A DNA stretch of 64,000 bases, taken from NCBI RefSeq assembly GCF_010731875.1, contig NZ_AP022595.1:4402001-4466000 (forward strand). The letters are read 5' to 3'. Position 1 is the stretch's first letter; the number at the start of each line of letters is the position of its first letter. Below, one piece after another: positions 1 to 12,758 of this stretch. The stretch is from Mycolicibacterium sarraceniae. Its GTDB lineage: Bacteria; Actinomycetota; Actinomycetes; Mycobacteriales; Mycobacteriaceae. Below the pieces are notes generated by a model. That model had not been told where the DNA came from. It did no database searches and saw only the letters and a list, made by a program, of their open reading frames with translations. Both the position numbers and the translations under genes were made by a program.

Positions 1-1374
<1,374 letters not shown>

Positions 1375-2499
1375 TTAGCGCTTCCCCTCGTCCATCAGGT
1401 CCACGAATTGGTCGAACAGGTAGTTCGCGTCGTGCGGTCCGGCCGCGGCCTCCGGGTGGTACTGCACCGAAAAAGCCTTCCCGTTGGCGAGTCTGATGCC
1501 TTCGACGACGCCATCGTTGGCGCAGCTGTGGCTGACCAGCGCGGGGCCGAAGTCGGTGCTGAAATGCTCACCGGCCTCACCTTCCAGCGCGAACCCGTGG
1601 TTCTGCGCGGTGATCGCGACCGTGCCGGTGGCGTGATCGATCACCGGCACGTTGACACCGCGGTGGCCGAACACCATCTTGTAGGTGGACCGTCCCAGCG
1701 CCCGCCCCAGGATTTGGTTGCCGAAACAGATTCCGAAAAGCGGGATTTCGGCACCCAGGACTTCGCGGGTCACCCCGACGATGTGGTCGGCGGTGGCCGG
1801 GTCGCCCGGGCCGTTGGACAGGAACACCCCGTCCGGCTTCAGCTCGGCGATCTGGGCGAACGTGGCCGCCGACGAGAGCACGTGGGTTCGGATGCCGCGG
1901 TTGGCGAAGTTGCGCGGCGTGTTGGTCTTGATGCCGAGGTCGAGCGCGACGACGGTGAACCGATGCGCACCTTCGGGTTCCACGATGTAGCTCTGCGTGG
2001 TGCTGACCTGCCCAGCGAGGTCAGCACCGAGCATGGCGGGCTGGCTGCGCACCCGGTGCAGCAGTTCCTCGGTGTCGGCCAGCGCAGGCCCGGAGAACAC
2101 CCCGGCCTTCATCGAGCCCTGGGAGCGCAGGTGGCGCACGACTGCGCGGGTGTCGACCCCGGCGATGCCGACGATGTGCTGGCGCGCGAGCTCGTCGTCC
2201 AGTGTCCCGGTGGCCCGCCAGTTCGACGCCCGCGGCGAGGGGTCACGCACGACGTAGCCGGCCACCCAGATCTTGTCGCCGCGGCTCTCGGAGTCCTCGT
2301 CGTTCCAGCCGGTGTTGCCGATCTGCGGGGCAGTGGCCACCACGATCTGGCGGTGATAGCTGGGGTCGGTCAGCGTCTCCTGGTAGCCGGACATCCCGGT
2401 GGAGAACACCGCTTCGCCGAGAGTCTCTCCGACCGCACCGAATTCGGTGCCGGTGTAGACCCGCCCGTCCTCCAATATCAGCTGGGCTTTACCCGTCAC
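1375..2499 (-). CDS. carA: carbamoyl-phosphate synthase small (glutaminase) subunit
   Basis: CarA hydrolyses glutamine and channels ammonia to CarB. The N-terminal half carries the family sequence [20 protein letters not shown]. The C-terminal class I amidotransferase domain has the nucleophile in [10 protein letters not shown] (Cys about 258) and the His-Glu pair in VQYHPE (about 348/350). I chose the GTG at 2499, giving 374 residues, over an ATG at 2523. The GTG lies six bases after AGGAGA and overlaps the upstream stop as GTGA, and the protein then starts [12 protein letters not shown], as homologues do. It sits between the small membrane-protein gene and carB in the pyr operon. Confidence 0.96.
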   Translation of the reverse strand: MTGKAQLILEDGRVYTGTEFGAVGETLGEAVFSTGMSGYQETLTDPSYHRQIVVATAPQIGNTGWNDEDSESRGDKIWVAGYVVRDPSPRASNWRATGTLDDELARQHIVGIAGVDTRAVVRHLRSQGSMKAGVFSGPALADTEELLHRVRSQPAMLGADLAGQVSTTQSYIVEPEGAHRFTVVALDLGIKTNTPRNFANRGIRTHVLSSAATFAQIAELKPDGVFLSNGPGDPATADHIVGVTREVLGAEIPLFGICFGNQILGRALGRSTYKMVFGHRGVNVPVIDHATGTVAITAQNHGFALEGEAGEHFSTDFGPALVSHSCANDGVVEGIRLANGKAFSVQYHPEAAAGPHDANYLFDQFVDLMDEGKR

Positions 2500-2993
2500 G
2501 CTGCTTCTCCTGTTGTCGTCCATCGTGCATAGTCGCGGCGGTCGTCGCCGCGAAAGCCTGTGTCAACCTCGGTGCCCGAGCGCAACCGCCAGCGAATCGC
2601 CAAGATGCCTGCCACTTTTCCGGCCAGTGCCCGCTCGGCGCGGATGCCGGCGATCGCGTCCTGCGGAATCCAGATGGGCGTCGCCCCGGAGCGCTCGAGC
2701 AAAATCCCCTCGGGGTAGCGGGTCAGCACCGCTTTGGACCGGAAACCCAAGTCGCCGGCGGCAATCCGCTCCAGCCAATTGCCCGCCAAGGTGGTGCCCA
2801 CGTAGAGGCCTCTGGTCGGGGCGACAATGGCCGAGCTCAGCAGATCGGGCATCGACGGCAGTTCACCCAGCAGTGCCATCTGCCGCTTGGCGCGGTGTTT
2901 CCAGCCCCGCAGCATGCGCCCGATCAGCACGCCGATGATCACGACGATGACGAAAGCGAAGATGTACGCCCCGATCGCCGTTCCGGTGTTCAC
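2496..2993 (-). CDS. conserved membrane-anchored protein of the pyr operon (Rv1382-type)
   Basis: A 165-residue protein of unknown function, always found in this place in mycobacterial pyr operons, between pyrC and carA. The N-terminus (about residues 7-27, [20 protein letters not shown]) is one hydrophobic membrane segment. A basic stretch follows, then a soluble domain with [15 protein letters not shown] resembling a PH-like or photosystem-assembly-type fold; that is only an impression. The GTG start overlaps the pyrC stop as GTGA, and its own stop overlaps the carA start in the same way, so it is embedded in the operon. A longer reading from 3248 would lie inside pyrC and is rejected. No catalytic motif is visible. 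Confidence 0.87.
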   Translation of the reverse strand: MNTGTAIGAYIFAFVIVVIIGVLIGRMLRGWKHRAKRQMALLGELPSMPDLLSSAIVAPTRGLYVGTTLAGNWLERIAAGDLGFRSKAVLTRYPEGILLERSGATPIWIPQDAIAGIRAERALAGKVAGILAIRWRLRSGTEVDTGFRGDDRRDYARWTTTGEAA

Positions 2994-4282
2994 GCTGGGC
3001 TCTTCCCGTCCCGCGCTGTCACAGTGCCCCGCAACAGTGTCGCGGTGACCGTCGCCGGCAGCGTCATTGCCGCGAACGGGGTATTGGCTGACCGGCTGGC
3101 CAGCTCCGAGCCCTCGACCACCCAGGTGCCGGCCGGGTCGACGACGACCAGGTTGGCGGGCTCCCCCACCTCCAGTGGACGGCCCTGATCGTCCAGTCCG
3201 ACAAGGCGGGCTGGGTTCTCGCTCATCACCCGCGCCACACCGCGCCAATCCAGCAGGCCGGTGGCCACCATCGTCTCGACGACCACCGACAGCGCGGTCT
3301 GCAGGCCGAGCATGCCCGGGCGCGCATGGGAGAACTCACAACACTTCTCCTGCTCGGCGTGCGGCGCGTGGTCGGTGGCCACACAGTCGAGCACCCCGTC
3401 GGCCAGCGCCTGACGCAGCGCCTGGGCGTCGGAGGCCTCCCGCAGCGGCGGGTTCACCCGATTCACCCCGTCGTAGCCGGCCAGCCGGCTGTCGTCGAGC
3501 AGCAGGTGGTGTGGCGTGACCTCGGCGGTGATCGAAATACCTTGCTGCTTAGCCCATTTGATGAGCTCGACAGTTCCGGCGGTCGACGCGTGGCAGATGT
3601 GCACCCGGGCACCGGCATCGCGAGCCAGCAGCGCGTCACGGGCGACGATGGACTCTTCGGCGGCGCGTGGCCAGCCGGCCAGCCCGAGCTTGGCGGCGTT
3701 GGGGCCTTCGTGAGCGACGGCGCCGACGGTCAGTCGCGGCTCCTCGGCGTGCTGGGCGATCAGCACCCCGAGCCCGGTCGCGTACTCCAGCGCCCGGCGC
3801 ATCACCAGTGGGTCGTCGACGCAGACACCGTCGTCGGAGAACATCTTGACCTGCGCCACACCGGCGGCCATCAAGCCCATTTCGGTGAGCTGCTTACCTT
3901 CCAGCCCCACCGTGACCGCACCCACCGGATGCACGTCGACCAGGCCCACCTGCTGACCGCGCCGCCAGACGTGATCGGTGACCACCGGGCTGTCGGCGAC
4001 CGGATCGGTGTTGGCCATTGCGAACACGGCGGTGTAGCCACCCAATGCGGCTGCAGCCGAACCGGTTTCGATATCTTCGGCGTATTCCCGGCCGGGCTCG
4101 CGCAGATGGGCGTGCAGGTCGACGAAGCCGGGCAGCAACACCTGACCGGTGGCGTCGATGACGTCGGCATCGTTCGGCGCCTCGAGCTTCGGGCCGATCT
4201 CGGCGATCTGCCCGTCGCCCACCAGGACGTCGACCTGGCCGCCCTCGCCGTACAACCGGACGCCGCGAATTAACACGCTCAT
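2990..4282 (-). CDS. pyrC: dihydroorotase
   Basis: Third step of UMP synthesis: reversible cyclisation of carbamoyl aspartate to dihydroorotate. The 430 residues are normal for a class I bacterial dihydroorotase. The metal-binding motif [10 protein letters not shown] is at residues 55-64 (His57, His59). Further ligands appear in HICHAS and in CVATDHAPH (the C-terminal metal Asp). The ATG overlaps the pyrB stop as ATGA. It belongs to the operon pyrR-pyrB-pyrC-ORF-carA-carB, so aspartate transcarbamoylase and dihydroorotase are made together. Confidence 0.97.
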   Translation of the reverse strand: MSVLIRGVRLYGEGGQVDVLVGDGQIAEIGPKLEAPNDADVIDATGQVLLPGFVDLHAHLREPGREYAEDIETGSAAAALGGYTAVFAMANTDPVADSPVVTDHVWRRGQQVGLVDVHPVGAVTVGLEGKQLTEMGLMAAGVAQVKMFSDDGVCVDDPLVMRRALEYATGLGVLIAQHAEEPRLTVGAVAHEGPNAAKLGLAGWPRAAEESIVARDALLARDAGARVHICHASTAGTVELIKWAKQQGISITAEVTPHHLLLDDSRLAGYDGVNRVNPPLREASDAQALRQALADGVLDCVATDHAPHAEQEKCCEFSHARPGMLGLQTALSVVVETMVATGLLDWRGVARVMSENPARLVGLDDQGRPLEVGEPANLVVVDPAGTWVVEGSELASRSANTPFAAMTLPATVTATLLRGTVTARDGKSPA

Positions 4283-5232
4283 ACCGAGACCGCCTCGTCC
4301 GTGCCGATCAGCAGATGGAACAGCACCGCCATCCGCACGTGAACACCGTTGGAAACCTGTTGCAGCACAGCTGATTGCGATGAATCCGCGGCGGCGAAGG
4401 AGATCTCCATACCGCGCAGCATCGGGCCGGGGTGTAGCACCACCGCATGGCCAGGCAGTACCGCCCGCCGGCGATCGGACAACCCGTAGCGGATCGAATA
4501 CTCCCGCTCCGACGGGAAGAACCCGCCGTTCATCCGCTCGGCCTGTACCCGCAGCATCATCACCGCATCGGCACCCGGCAGTTCGGCGTCCAGATCGTGC
4601 GACACCGTCACCGGCCAGTCCTGCACCCCCACCGGTAGCAGGGTGGGCGGTGAGACCAGCACCACCTCGGCACCCAGCGTGGACAGCAGCGACACGTTCG
4701 AGCGGGCCACCCGGCTGTGCAGAATATCGCCGACGATCACCACCCGGCGGCCCTCGATGCCCCCGAGACGTTGGCGCAGCGTCAGCGCGTCCAGCAGCGC
4801 CTGGGTGGGGTGCTCGTGGGTGCCGTCACCAGCGTTGATCACGCAGGGCCCGGTGCCGTCGTCCTCCAGCGTCCACTCCGCGAGCTGTTGCGCCGCACCC
4901 GAAGCCGGGTGGCGGATGATCAGCGCATCGGCGCCGGCCGCGCGCAGCGTCAGCGCGGTGTCGCGCAGCGACTCCCCCTTGGCCACCGAGGATCCCGACG
5001 AGCTGACGTTGATCACGTCGGCGCTCATCCATTTGCCGGCGACCTCGAACGACACCCGGGTGCGGGTGGAGTTCTCGTAGAACATTGTGATGATCGTGCG
5101 CCCGCGCAGTGTCGGCAGCTTCTTGACCTCGCGCCCCAGCAGCGCCTGCCGGAACCGGTCAGCGTCGTCGAGGATCGCGGTGGCCTGATCGCGGGTCAGA
5201 TCGCCCGCCGAGAGCAGATGCCGGATCGTCAT
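4279..5232 (-). CDS. pyrB: aspartate carbamoyltransferase catalytic subunit
   Basis: Condenses carbamoyl phosphate and aspartate, the first committed pyrimidine step. The protein has 317 residues. The carbamoyl-phosphate loop FYENSTRTR is at about 51-59; [10 protein letters not shown] and [10 protein letters not shown], both typical of the family, follow. No regulatory PyrI subunit is encoded nearby, as expected where control is through PyrR. The ATG overlaps the pyrR stop by four bases. Confidence 0.97.
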   Translation of the reverse strand: MTIRHLLSAGDLTRDQATAILDDADRFRQALLGREVKKLPTLRGRTIITMFYENSTRTRVSFEVAGKWMSADVINVSSSGSSVAKGESLRDTALTLRAAGADALIIRHPASGAAQQLAEWTLEDDGTGPCVINAGDGTHEHPTQALLDALTLRQRLGGIEGRRVVIVGDILHSRVARSNVSLLSTLGAEVVLVSPPTLLPVGVQDWPVTVSHDLDAELPGADAVMMLRVQAERMNGGFFPSEREYSIRYGLSDRRRAVLPGHAVVLHPGPMLRGMEISFAAADSSQSAVLQQVSNGVHVRMAVLFHLLIGTDEAVSV

Positions 5233-5795
5233 CGGGTGGGACCTCCCTGGGGTGCGATCCAGATACCTTCGACGCCGTCGTCCTCGACCAGGCGCACCTT
5301 GACGTTCTCGCTGCGCGAGGTGGGCACGTTCTTGCCGACGTAATCCGCCCGCAGCGGCAGTTCGCGATGGCCGCGGTCGACCAGGACGGCCAGCTGCACC
5401 ACCTTCGGCCGGCCGATATCGCGCAGGGCGTCCAGGGCCGAGCGCACCGAACGCCCGGTGTAGAGCACGTCATCGACCAGGATCACCAGGGCGCCGTCGA
5501 TCCCGCCCGTCGGAATCGACGTTTTCTCCAGCGCACGGGGCGGCTTGAAGTCCAGGTCATCGCGGTACAGCGTGATGTCCAGGCCGCCGCAGCCGACCGT
5601 GACGCCGGCGAACTCGACGATCTTTTCGGCCAACCGGTTGGCCAGCGTGACACCGCGGGTGGGAATGCCGAGGAGGACGACGCGGGGCGCGTCGGGGGCG
5701 TCGAGCGCCGTCTTTTCGATGATCTGATGGGCGATGCGGGAAACGGTTCTACCGACGTCCGCACCGGACATCAATTCACGGTCGTCTGGGCTCAC
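5229..5795 (-). CDS. pyrR: bifunctional pyr operon regulator / uracil phosphoribosyltransferase
   Basis: PyrR binds pyr leader RNA when UMP/UTP is high, and it has weak uracil phosphoribosyltransferase activity. The 188-residue protein carries the PRPP-binding signature [10 protein letters not shown] and the conserved LLGIPTRGV. The start is the GTG at 5795; an AAGGAGGT ribosome site lies about 11 bases upstream. A consensus PyrR-binding hairpin overlaps the 5' side of that site (see the 5816-5833 entry), so PyrR most likely represses its own translation and that of the coupled downstream genes, as described for M. smegmatis. Confidence 0.97.
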   Translation of the reverse strand: MSPDDRELMSGADVGRTVSRIAHQIIEKTALDAPDAPRVVLLGIPTRGVTLANRLAEKIVEFAGVTVGCGGLDITLYRDDLDFKPPRALEKTSIPTGGIDGALVILVDDVLYTGRSVRSALDALRDIGRPKVVQLAVLVDRGHRELPLRADYVGKNVPTSRSENVKVRLVEDDGVEGIWIAPQGGPTR

Positions 5796-5815
5796 GAGCT
5801 AACCGGACCTCCTTC

Positions 5816-5833
5816 TCCGCCTCTCTGGACGGA
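5816..5833 (-). promoter_or_regulatory. PyrR-binding RNA hairpin in the pyr leader
   Basis: On the minus strand a 4-bp stem (TCCG/CGGA) closes the loop TCCAGAGAGG, which matches the consensus PyrR-binding loop of pyr leaders. The Shine-Dalgarno sequence GGAGGT of pyrR begins immediately 3' of it. PyrR bound here would cover the ribosome site. I see no terminator/antiterminator pair, which favours translational repression over transcription attenuation. Confidence 0.85.
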
Positions 5834-5924
5834 TCGTTAAAGGATGTCGAACTGCCGGGCAGCGTAACACCCACCAACTCATCTTCTCGAACCGCGCAAT
5901 CGTGTTTCCGATTAGCCTGGATGA

Positions 5925-6134
5925 GGCGACCACACCGCATCCGTCCCACTGGGACTTCGATGCTCTGTCCGCGGTGAGCCCTGGCGTCACGATGGTCCCT
6001 GGGACACCAAGGGCCCCAAGGAAAGTGTCGTCACGTGGCAGGAGCAGGGTCAGATCACCGCCGAGCACCGGGCCGGCAATGCCGGCGTCGACATGGGATT
6101 CTGGCTGGTGACGGCGCAGCGGCCGTCAGTAGAC
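5925..6134 (+). pseudogene. possible C-terminal remnant of an unrecognised gene
   Basis: This frame is open from the stop at 5922 to the TAG at 6132 but has no convincing start. Its second half reads WDTKGPKESVVTWQEQGQ, continues to MGFWLVTAQRPS, and has high third-position GC (roughly three quarters by eye), so it looks like real coding sequence. A second plus-strand frame starting at 5902 looks protein-like upstream, which would fit one gene broken by a frameshift near 5985. I do not recognise the family. The rest of the 320-base gap 5834-6156 holds the pyr leader and no other gene I can support. Confidence 0.35.
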
Positions 6135-6156
6135 GGCGCTCAGTAGAATCCGCCTG

Positions 6157-7362
6157 GTGAATCTCGGGGACAATCGCAGCTCAGTCGTGCAGGCCGTGGA
6201 CGCCGGCTATTTGGCAGGCGCCGTCACCCTGGTGTGGCAGCGCGGGAATATCCTGCAGGTCAACGAAATCGGTTACCGCGACGTCGACGCCGGCCTACCG
6301 GTGCAGCGCGACACGATCTTCCGGATCGCCTCGATGACCAAACCGGTGACGGTGGCGGCGGCGATGGCTCTCATCGAGGAGGGCAAGCTCGCGCTGTCCG
6401 ATCCGGTCAGCCGCTGGTTGCCGGAGCTGGCCGACATGCAGGTGCTCGTGGATCCGACCGGCCCGCTGGATCGGACCGTGCCCGCACAACGGCCGATCAC
6501 GATCGACGACCTGATGACCCACCGCAGCGGACTGGCCTACCCGTTCTCGGTGGCCGGCCCCCTGGGCAGGGCGTATGCGCAGGTCTCATTCCGCCAGGAC
6601 CAGGACCACTGGCTGGCGGAGGTCGCGAAGCTGCCGCTGGTCCACCAGCCCGGCGAGCGACTGACCTACAGTCACGCCACGGACGTCCTCGGCATCGCCG
6701 TCTCGCGGATCGAGGGCAAATCGCTGCACACCGTGCTCACCGAGCGGATCTTCGACCCGCTGGGCATGCCCGACACCGGGTTCTACATCTCCCCCAATAA
6801 GCGCGCCCGGGCCGCGACGATGTACCGGCTCGACGAAGAGACCGGCCTGCAGCACGACGCGATAGGCCCGATCCCGGTGACCGAACCCCGGTTCTGCCAG
6901 GGCGGCGCGAACCTGGTGACAACCGTCGACGACTACCTGCGGTTCGCCCGAATGCTGTTGGGCGGCGGCCACGTCGACGGGGTGCGGGTGCTCTCCGAGG
7001 AGTCGGTGCGGCTGATGCGCACCGATCGGTTGACCGCCGAACAGAAGCAATACCCGTTCCTGGGGTTGCCGTTCTGGGTGGGCCGCGGCTTCGGCCTGAA
7101 CCTCTCGGTGGTCACCGATCCGGTCAAATCCTCGCAGCTGTACGGTCCCGGCGGGGCGGGCACGTTCAGCTGGCCCGGCGCCTACGGCACCTGGTGGCAG
7201 GCCGACCCGGCTAACGATCTGATCCTGATCTACCTGATCCAGAACTATCCGAACCTCAGCGCGCCGGCCGCCGCCGCGGTGGCCGGCAACACGTCGCTGA
7301 CCAAACTGCAGTCGGTGCAGCCGAAATTCGTGCGCCGGACCTACGACGCGCTGGGGCTCTAA
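6157..7362 (+). CDS. serine hydrolase, class C beta-lactamase/esterase family
   Basis: A 401-residue protein of the PF00144 family (beta-lactamase, D-alanyl-D-alanine peptidase and esterase folds). The catalytic Ser-Lys pair is in SMTK at 59-62 and the general-base tyrosine in Y171-S-H, in the place of the YxN motif. LMTHRSGL between them is also a family signature. No signal peptide is visible, which favours a cytoplasmic or cell-associated esterase over a secreted beta-lactamase. It starts with GTG and stands alone on the plus strand between the pyr operon and nusB. The natural substrate cannot be read from the sequence. Confidence 0.9.
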   Translation: MNLGDNRSSVVQAVDAGYLAGAVTLVWQRGNILQVNEIGYRDVDAGLPVQRDTIFRIASMTKPVTVAAAMALIEEGKLALSDPVSRWLPELADMQVLVDPTGPLDRTVPAQRPITIDDLMTHRSGLAYPFSVAGPLGRAYAQVSFRQDQDHWLAEVAKLPLVHQPGERLTYSHATDVLGIAVSRIEGKSLHTVLTERIFDPLGMPDTGFYISPNKRARAATMYRLDEETGLQHDAIGPIPVTEPRFCQGGANLVTTVDDYLRFARMLLGGGHVDGVRVLSEESVRLMRTDRLTAEQKQYPFLGLPFWVGRGFGLNLSVVTDPVKSSQLYGPGGAGTFSWPGAYGTWWQADPANDLILIYLIQNYPNLSAPAAAAVAGNTSLTKLQSVQPKFVRRTYDALGL

Positions 7363-7380
7363 ACCATCGCGATCGTCGAG

Positions 7381-7400
7381 ATCGGGCGCTGGCGCCCGAT
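7381..7400 (+). terminator. hairpin between convergent genes
   Basis: Inverted repeat ATCGGGCG/CGCCCGAT with a 4-base loop, 18 bases after the serine hydrolase stop. There is no U-tract, as is common in mycobacterial terminators. It may serve the hydrolase gene or both strands. Confidence 0.5.
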
Positions 7401-7477
7401 GATTCGAGCAGGTAGGCGACGACAGCGCGGGTTGCGGCCCCCGCAAACCGCGCCGCGAGGTGCTGCTCGGCGTCCAT
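7400..7477 (-). pseudogene. possible 5' stub of a gene downstream of nusB
   Basis: An ATG at 7477, ten bases after the nusB stop, opens a frame beginning MDAEQHLAARFAGAATRAVV and continuing AYLLESSG. It then runs into the hairpin and antisense to the serine hydrolase. The first 27 or so residues look protein-like. A truncated downstream operon member would fit the decay seen elsewhere in the window, but this is weak evidence. Confidence 0.25.
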
Positions 7478-7487
7478 GGCGGGCAGA

Positions 7488-7967
7488 TTACGCCTCGGGC
7501 GCGGTGCCCCGAACCGCGGCGGCGGCCGCGCGGATCTGCGGAGTCACGAGCATGACCTGCCCCAGCACCCCGTTGACGAAGCCCGGCGAATCATCGGTGG
7601 ACAACTCCTTGGCCAGCTCGACCGCCTCGTCGACGGCCACCGGCTCGGGAACGTCGTCGGCGTGCAGCAGCTCCCAGACCGCCACCCGCAGGATCGCGCG
7701 GTCCACGGCAGGCAAGCGCTCCAGCGTCCAGCCCTGCAAGTGCGAGGTGATCAGCTCGTCCACGTGGGCCGCGTTCGCGGTCACCCCGTTGGCGACGGTG
7801 ACCGTGTAGGGATTCAACGCTGACACGTCGGGGTTGGCCGCGGCCAGCGCACTGCGCGCCTCGGCCACCTCAGCGGACGTCAGGCCTCGGGCCTCGGCTT
7901 CGAAGAGCAGGTCGACGGCGCGTTTGCGGGCCTGGTGCCGACCCTTGTCGGCCTTGCGATCAGCCAT
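7488..7967 (-). CDS. nusB: transcription antitermination factor NusB
   Basis: NusB binds boxA RNA with NusE (S10) during rRNA transcription antitermination. The 159-residue all-helical protein has the family N-terminus [18 protein letters not shown] and the C-terminal signatures [13 protein letters not shown] and VLGQVM. Its ATG follows the efp stop with no spacing, so the order is pepQ-efp-nusB in one transcript. Actinobacterial NusB proteins typically carry the slightly longer alanine-rich end seen here. Confidence 0.96.
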   Translation of the reverse strand: MADRKADKGRHQARKRAVDLLFEAEARGLTSAEVAEARSALAAANPDVSALNPYTVTVANGVTANAAHVDELITSHLQGWTLERLPAVDRAILRVAVWELLHADDVPEPVAVDEAVELAKELSTDDSPGFVNGVLGQVMLVTPQIRAAAAAVRGTAPEA

Positions 7968-8531
7968 TTAGGCGTTCACGCGCCCCAAATAGCTGCCGTC
8001 GCGGGAGTCGACCTTCAGCTTGTCGCCGGTGTTGATGAACAGCGGAACCTGAATCTCGGCCCCGGTCTCCAGCGTCGCGGGCTTGGTGCCCGCGCTGGAC
8101 CGATCGCCCTGCAGGCCCGGCTCGGTGCTGGCGACCTCGAGCTCGACGGTCACCGGGAGCTCCAGGTACAGCGGGGCGCCCTCGTTGAACGCGATCTGCA
8201 CGGGCATGCCCTCCAGCAGGAAGTCCGACAGCCGGCCCACCAGCGGTTCCGGCAGCGGATGCTGCTCGAAGTCCTCGGAGTCCATGAAGACGAAGTCCGA
8301 GCCGTCCCGGTAGAGGTAGGTGGCGTCACGCCGGTCGACGGTCGCGGTCTCCACCTTCACCCCGGCGTTGTACGTCTTGTCGACGACCTTGCCGGTGAGC
8401 ACGTTCTTGAGTTTGGTACGCACGAACGCCGGGCCTTTGCCCGGTTTGACGTGCTGGAACTCGGTGATCTGCCAGAGCTGGCCGTCGATGTTCAGCACAA
8501 GGCCATTCTTGAAATCGGCAGTGGATGCCAC
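7968..8531 (-). CDS. efp: translation elongation factor P
   Basis: EF-P relieves ribosome stalling at polyproline. The 187 residues have the standard three-domain layout: KOW-like N-terminus (residues 1-60), middle OB fold, and C-terminal OB fold ending [11 protein letters not shown]. The tip loop KPGKGPA places Lys32 where other bacteria modify a Lys or Arg; no epmA/epmB genes are seen here. It lies 30 bases downstream of pepQ and abuts nusB. Confidence 0.97.
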   Translation of the reverse strand: MASTADFKNGLVLNIDGQLWQITEFQHVKPGKGPAFVRTKLKNVLTGKVVDKTYNAGVKVETATVDRRDATYLYRDGSDFVFMDSEDFEQHPLPEPLVGRLSDFLLEGMPVQIAFNEGAPLYLELPVTVELEVASTEPGLQGDRSSAGTKPATLETGAEIQVPLFINTGDKLKVDSRDGSYLGRVNA

Positions 8532-8561
8532 GGTCGGTCGTTCTCCTCGTCTATCCGGTCC

Positions 8562-9653
8562 TCACCGGACCATGAATTCCTTCGGGAATCGGGTCAGCAA
8601 TTCGGGGCTTCGCTCGCCGACGACCAGGGTGTCCTCGATGCGGACACCGCCACGGTCGGGCAGGTAGACACCGGGTTCCACGGTCACCACGGAGCCAGCA
8701 AGCAGTGTACCGGCGGCAGCGGAGTTGATTCCCGGTGCTTCGTGGATCTGCAATCCGACGCCGTGCCCGAGGCCGTGGCCGAAGTACTCGCCGTAACCGG
8801 CGTCGACGATGACCCGCCGCGCAGCGCCGTCGACATCGCGCAGCTCGGCCCCGACGTCGAGGGCATTGCGGCCGGCCTGCTGCGCGGCTGCCACCACTTC
8901 ATAGATTTCCCGCTGCCAGTCGGCTGCCGCCCCCAGCACGAAGGTGCGCGTCATATCGGAGTGATAGCCGCCGACCAGCGCACCGAAATCGATCTTGACG
9001 AAATCGCCGCTGGCCAGCACCGCGTCGGTGGGCCGGTGGTGTGGGATCGCCGAATTGGCGCCGGCGGCCACGATCGTCTCGAATGACGGTCCGTCGGCGC
9101 CGTGCTCCAGCATCAACGCCTCGAGCTGGCGGCCGATCTCCCGCTCGGTGCGTCCGGGCCGCAGGCCGCCGCTGTCGACCAGCTCGGTCAGGGCCGCGTC
9201 AGCCGCTTCACCGGCCAGTCGCAGCAGCGCGATCTCGCCGGCGTCTTTGACCTCTCGCAGCTCCTCGACGGTTCCCGAGGCCCGCACCAGTTGGGCGGCC
9301 GGATGATCGTCCAGCTCACGAGCCAGCACGTCGAACCCGTCGACGGTGACGACATGGCTCTCGAATCCGATCCGGGCCGCACCGTCGGCCACCGCCCGCC
9401 CGACCAGATGACGCCCGCAGGCCCGTTCGATGGCGGTTTCCACGTCGGGCGCCTGGCGCGCGGCCTGCGTCCGGTAGCGCGAATCGGTGGCCAGCACCGT
9501 CGGCGTGTCGCCCGCGAACACCAGCAACGCCGCATTCGAGCCGCTGAAACCGGACAGATAACGCACGTTGACCAGGTCACTGATCAGAATCGCGTCAAGC
9601 CCGTCGGCTGCCAACCGGGCGGCAAGTCGGTCCCGGCGTTGGGAATGTGTCAC
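8562..9653 (-). CDS. pepQ: Xaa-Pro aminopeptidase/dipeptidase, M24B
   Basis: Cytoplasmic metallopeptidase that releases residues next to proline. The 363 residues have a creatinase-like N-terminal domain (about 1-130) and a pita-bread catalytic domain. All metal ligands are visible: the two Asp in KIDFGALVGGYHSDMTR, the His in GHGLGHGVG, and the Glu pair in VTVEPGVYLP and VRIEDTLVV. It heads the pepQ-efp-nusB transcript, divergent from the membrane-protein gene at 9687 with only 33 bases between the starts. Confidence 0.95.
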   Translation of the reverse strand: MTHSQRRDRLAARLAADGLDAILISDLVNVRYLSGFSGSNAALLVFAGDTPTVLATDSRYRTQAARQAPDVETAIERACGRHLVGRAVADGAARIGFESHVVTVDGFDVLARELDDHPAAQLVRASGTVEELREVKDAGEIALLRLAGEAADAALTELVDSGGLRPGRTEREIGRQLEALMLEHGADGPSFETIVAAGANSAIPHHRPTDAVLASGDFVKIDFGALVGGYHSDMTRTFVLGAAADWQREIYEVVAAAQQAGRNALDVGAELRDVDGAARRVIVDAGYGEYFGHGLGHGVGLQIHEAPGINSAAAGTLLAGSVVTVEPGVYLPDRGGVRIEDTLVVGERSPELLTRFPKEFMVR

Positions 9654-9686
9654 GGTCGCTGACGCTACTCGCTACGCTGCCTAACC

Positions 9687-10313
9687 ATGACTACGTGGTT
9701 GTTGCGCGGACTGGCCTTCGCTGCCGGCATGGTGATCGTCCGGATCCTGCAGGGCACGTTGATCAACATCTACGAAACCAAGGCCGGATCGATCAGCATT
9801 CTGCTGGTCGTGGTGTTCGCCATCGCATCGTTGATCTGGGGCCTGCTCGACGGCCGCGCCGACGCGAACACCAATCCTGACCCGGACCGCCGCCGCGATC
9901 TGGCCATGACCTGGCTGTTGGCCGGGCTGATCGCCGGCATCCTTTCCGGTCTGATCGTCTGGGTGGTGTCGCTGTTCTACACGAACGTCTACGCCGAGGG
10001 CCTGATCAGTGAGCTCACCACGTACGCGGCGTTCACCGCGCTGGTGGTGTTCATCCCGGCCATCGCCGCGGTGGCCATCGGCCGCTACCTGGTCGATCGC
10101 AAGCGGCCCCCGCAGGAGCGCCGCCGCGAAGACGGCAGCACCGGCGACGTGTTCGACGCCGCCCGCGACGACGATCGCACCGGACCCATTGCCGGGCTCG
10201 GCACCCACGAGGCCGCGGCGACCGAGGAGCAGACGTCCTCGGTGGCGACCGCCGAGCGCGACGAGCCGACCGAGCAGATCGATATGACCAAGGGCGAGAC
10301 CCCCAAGTCCTGA
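9687..10313 (+). CDS. four-TM membrane protein (Rv2536-type)
   Basis: A 208-residue conserved mycobacterial membrane protein of unknown function, annotated in some databases as a B-4DMT family transporter. Four hydrophobic segments lie at about 6-24, 36-54, 73-95 and 108-132. After them comes a hydrophilic, acidic, low-complexity C-terminal tail of about 70 residues ending EQIDMTKGETPKS. It is transcribed divergently from pepQ, the same position as in M. tuberculosis. Nothing in the sequence fixes the substrate. Confidence 0.85.
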   Translation: MTTWLLRGLAFAAGMVIVRILQGTLINIYETKAGSISILLVVVFAIASLIWGLLDGRADANTNPDPDRRRDLAMTWLLAGLIAGILSGLIVWVVSLFYTNVYAEGLISELTTYAAFTALVVFIPAIAAVAIGRYLVDRKRPPQERRREDGSTGDVFDAARDDDRTGPIAGLGTHEAAATEEQTSSVATAERDEPTEQIDMTKGETPKS

Positions 10314-10338
10314 CCCCCGTTTGGCAGCATCGTCGCTA

Positions 10339-10563
10339 CTATCTGACGGCGGTGAACGCGGCGAGGAAATCCGTCGACAGGTGATCCAGTGGTGGCATGT
10401 GCGGGCGGGCGCGGTCGTTACCGACCTGCAGTACCCACGTCTGCATCGCGATCCGCCACAGCTGCTCGGCCCGCCCCCCAGAAGTGCGGCTCCAGCAGAT
10501 CGGCGTGCTCCTCCCAGGCCTGGGCAGAGGTGTCGGCGCCCAGCGCCATCCGGTTCGACACGG
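10339..10563 (-). pseudogene. frameshifted 3' remnant of an unrecognised gene
   Basis: Read on the minus strand directly after the aroQ stop, the frame gives SNRMALGADTSAQAWEEHAD, then LLEPHFWG. It breaks at a run of six G (plus-strand cccccc at about 10473-10478). Removing one base restores RAEQLWRIAMQTWVLQVG, then RPHMPPLDHLSTDFLAAFTAV and a stop at 10339. There is no start codon; the 5' part appears to have been lost at the aroQ boundary. The family is not recognised. The restored frame is the evidence that this was a gene. Confidence 0.6.
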
Positions 10564-12754
<2,191 letters not shown>

Positions 12755-12758
12755 CGCG

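Noticed and set aside
5887..5902. Possible LexA box near the pyr leader (TCGAAC half-site)
   Set aside because: Only the left half matches; the right half has none of GTTCGA.
5799..6068. 89-codon minus-strand frame upstream of pyrR
   Set aside because: It runs through the PyrR hairpin and ribosome site, ends in an Arg run, and has no homology pattern.
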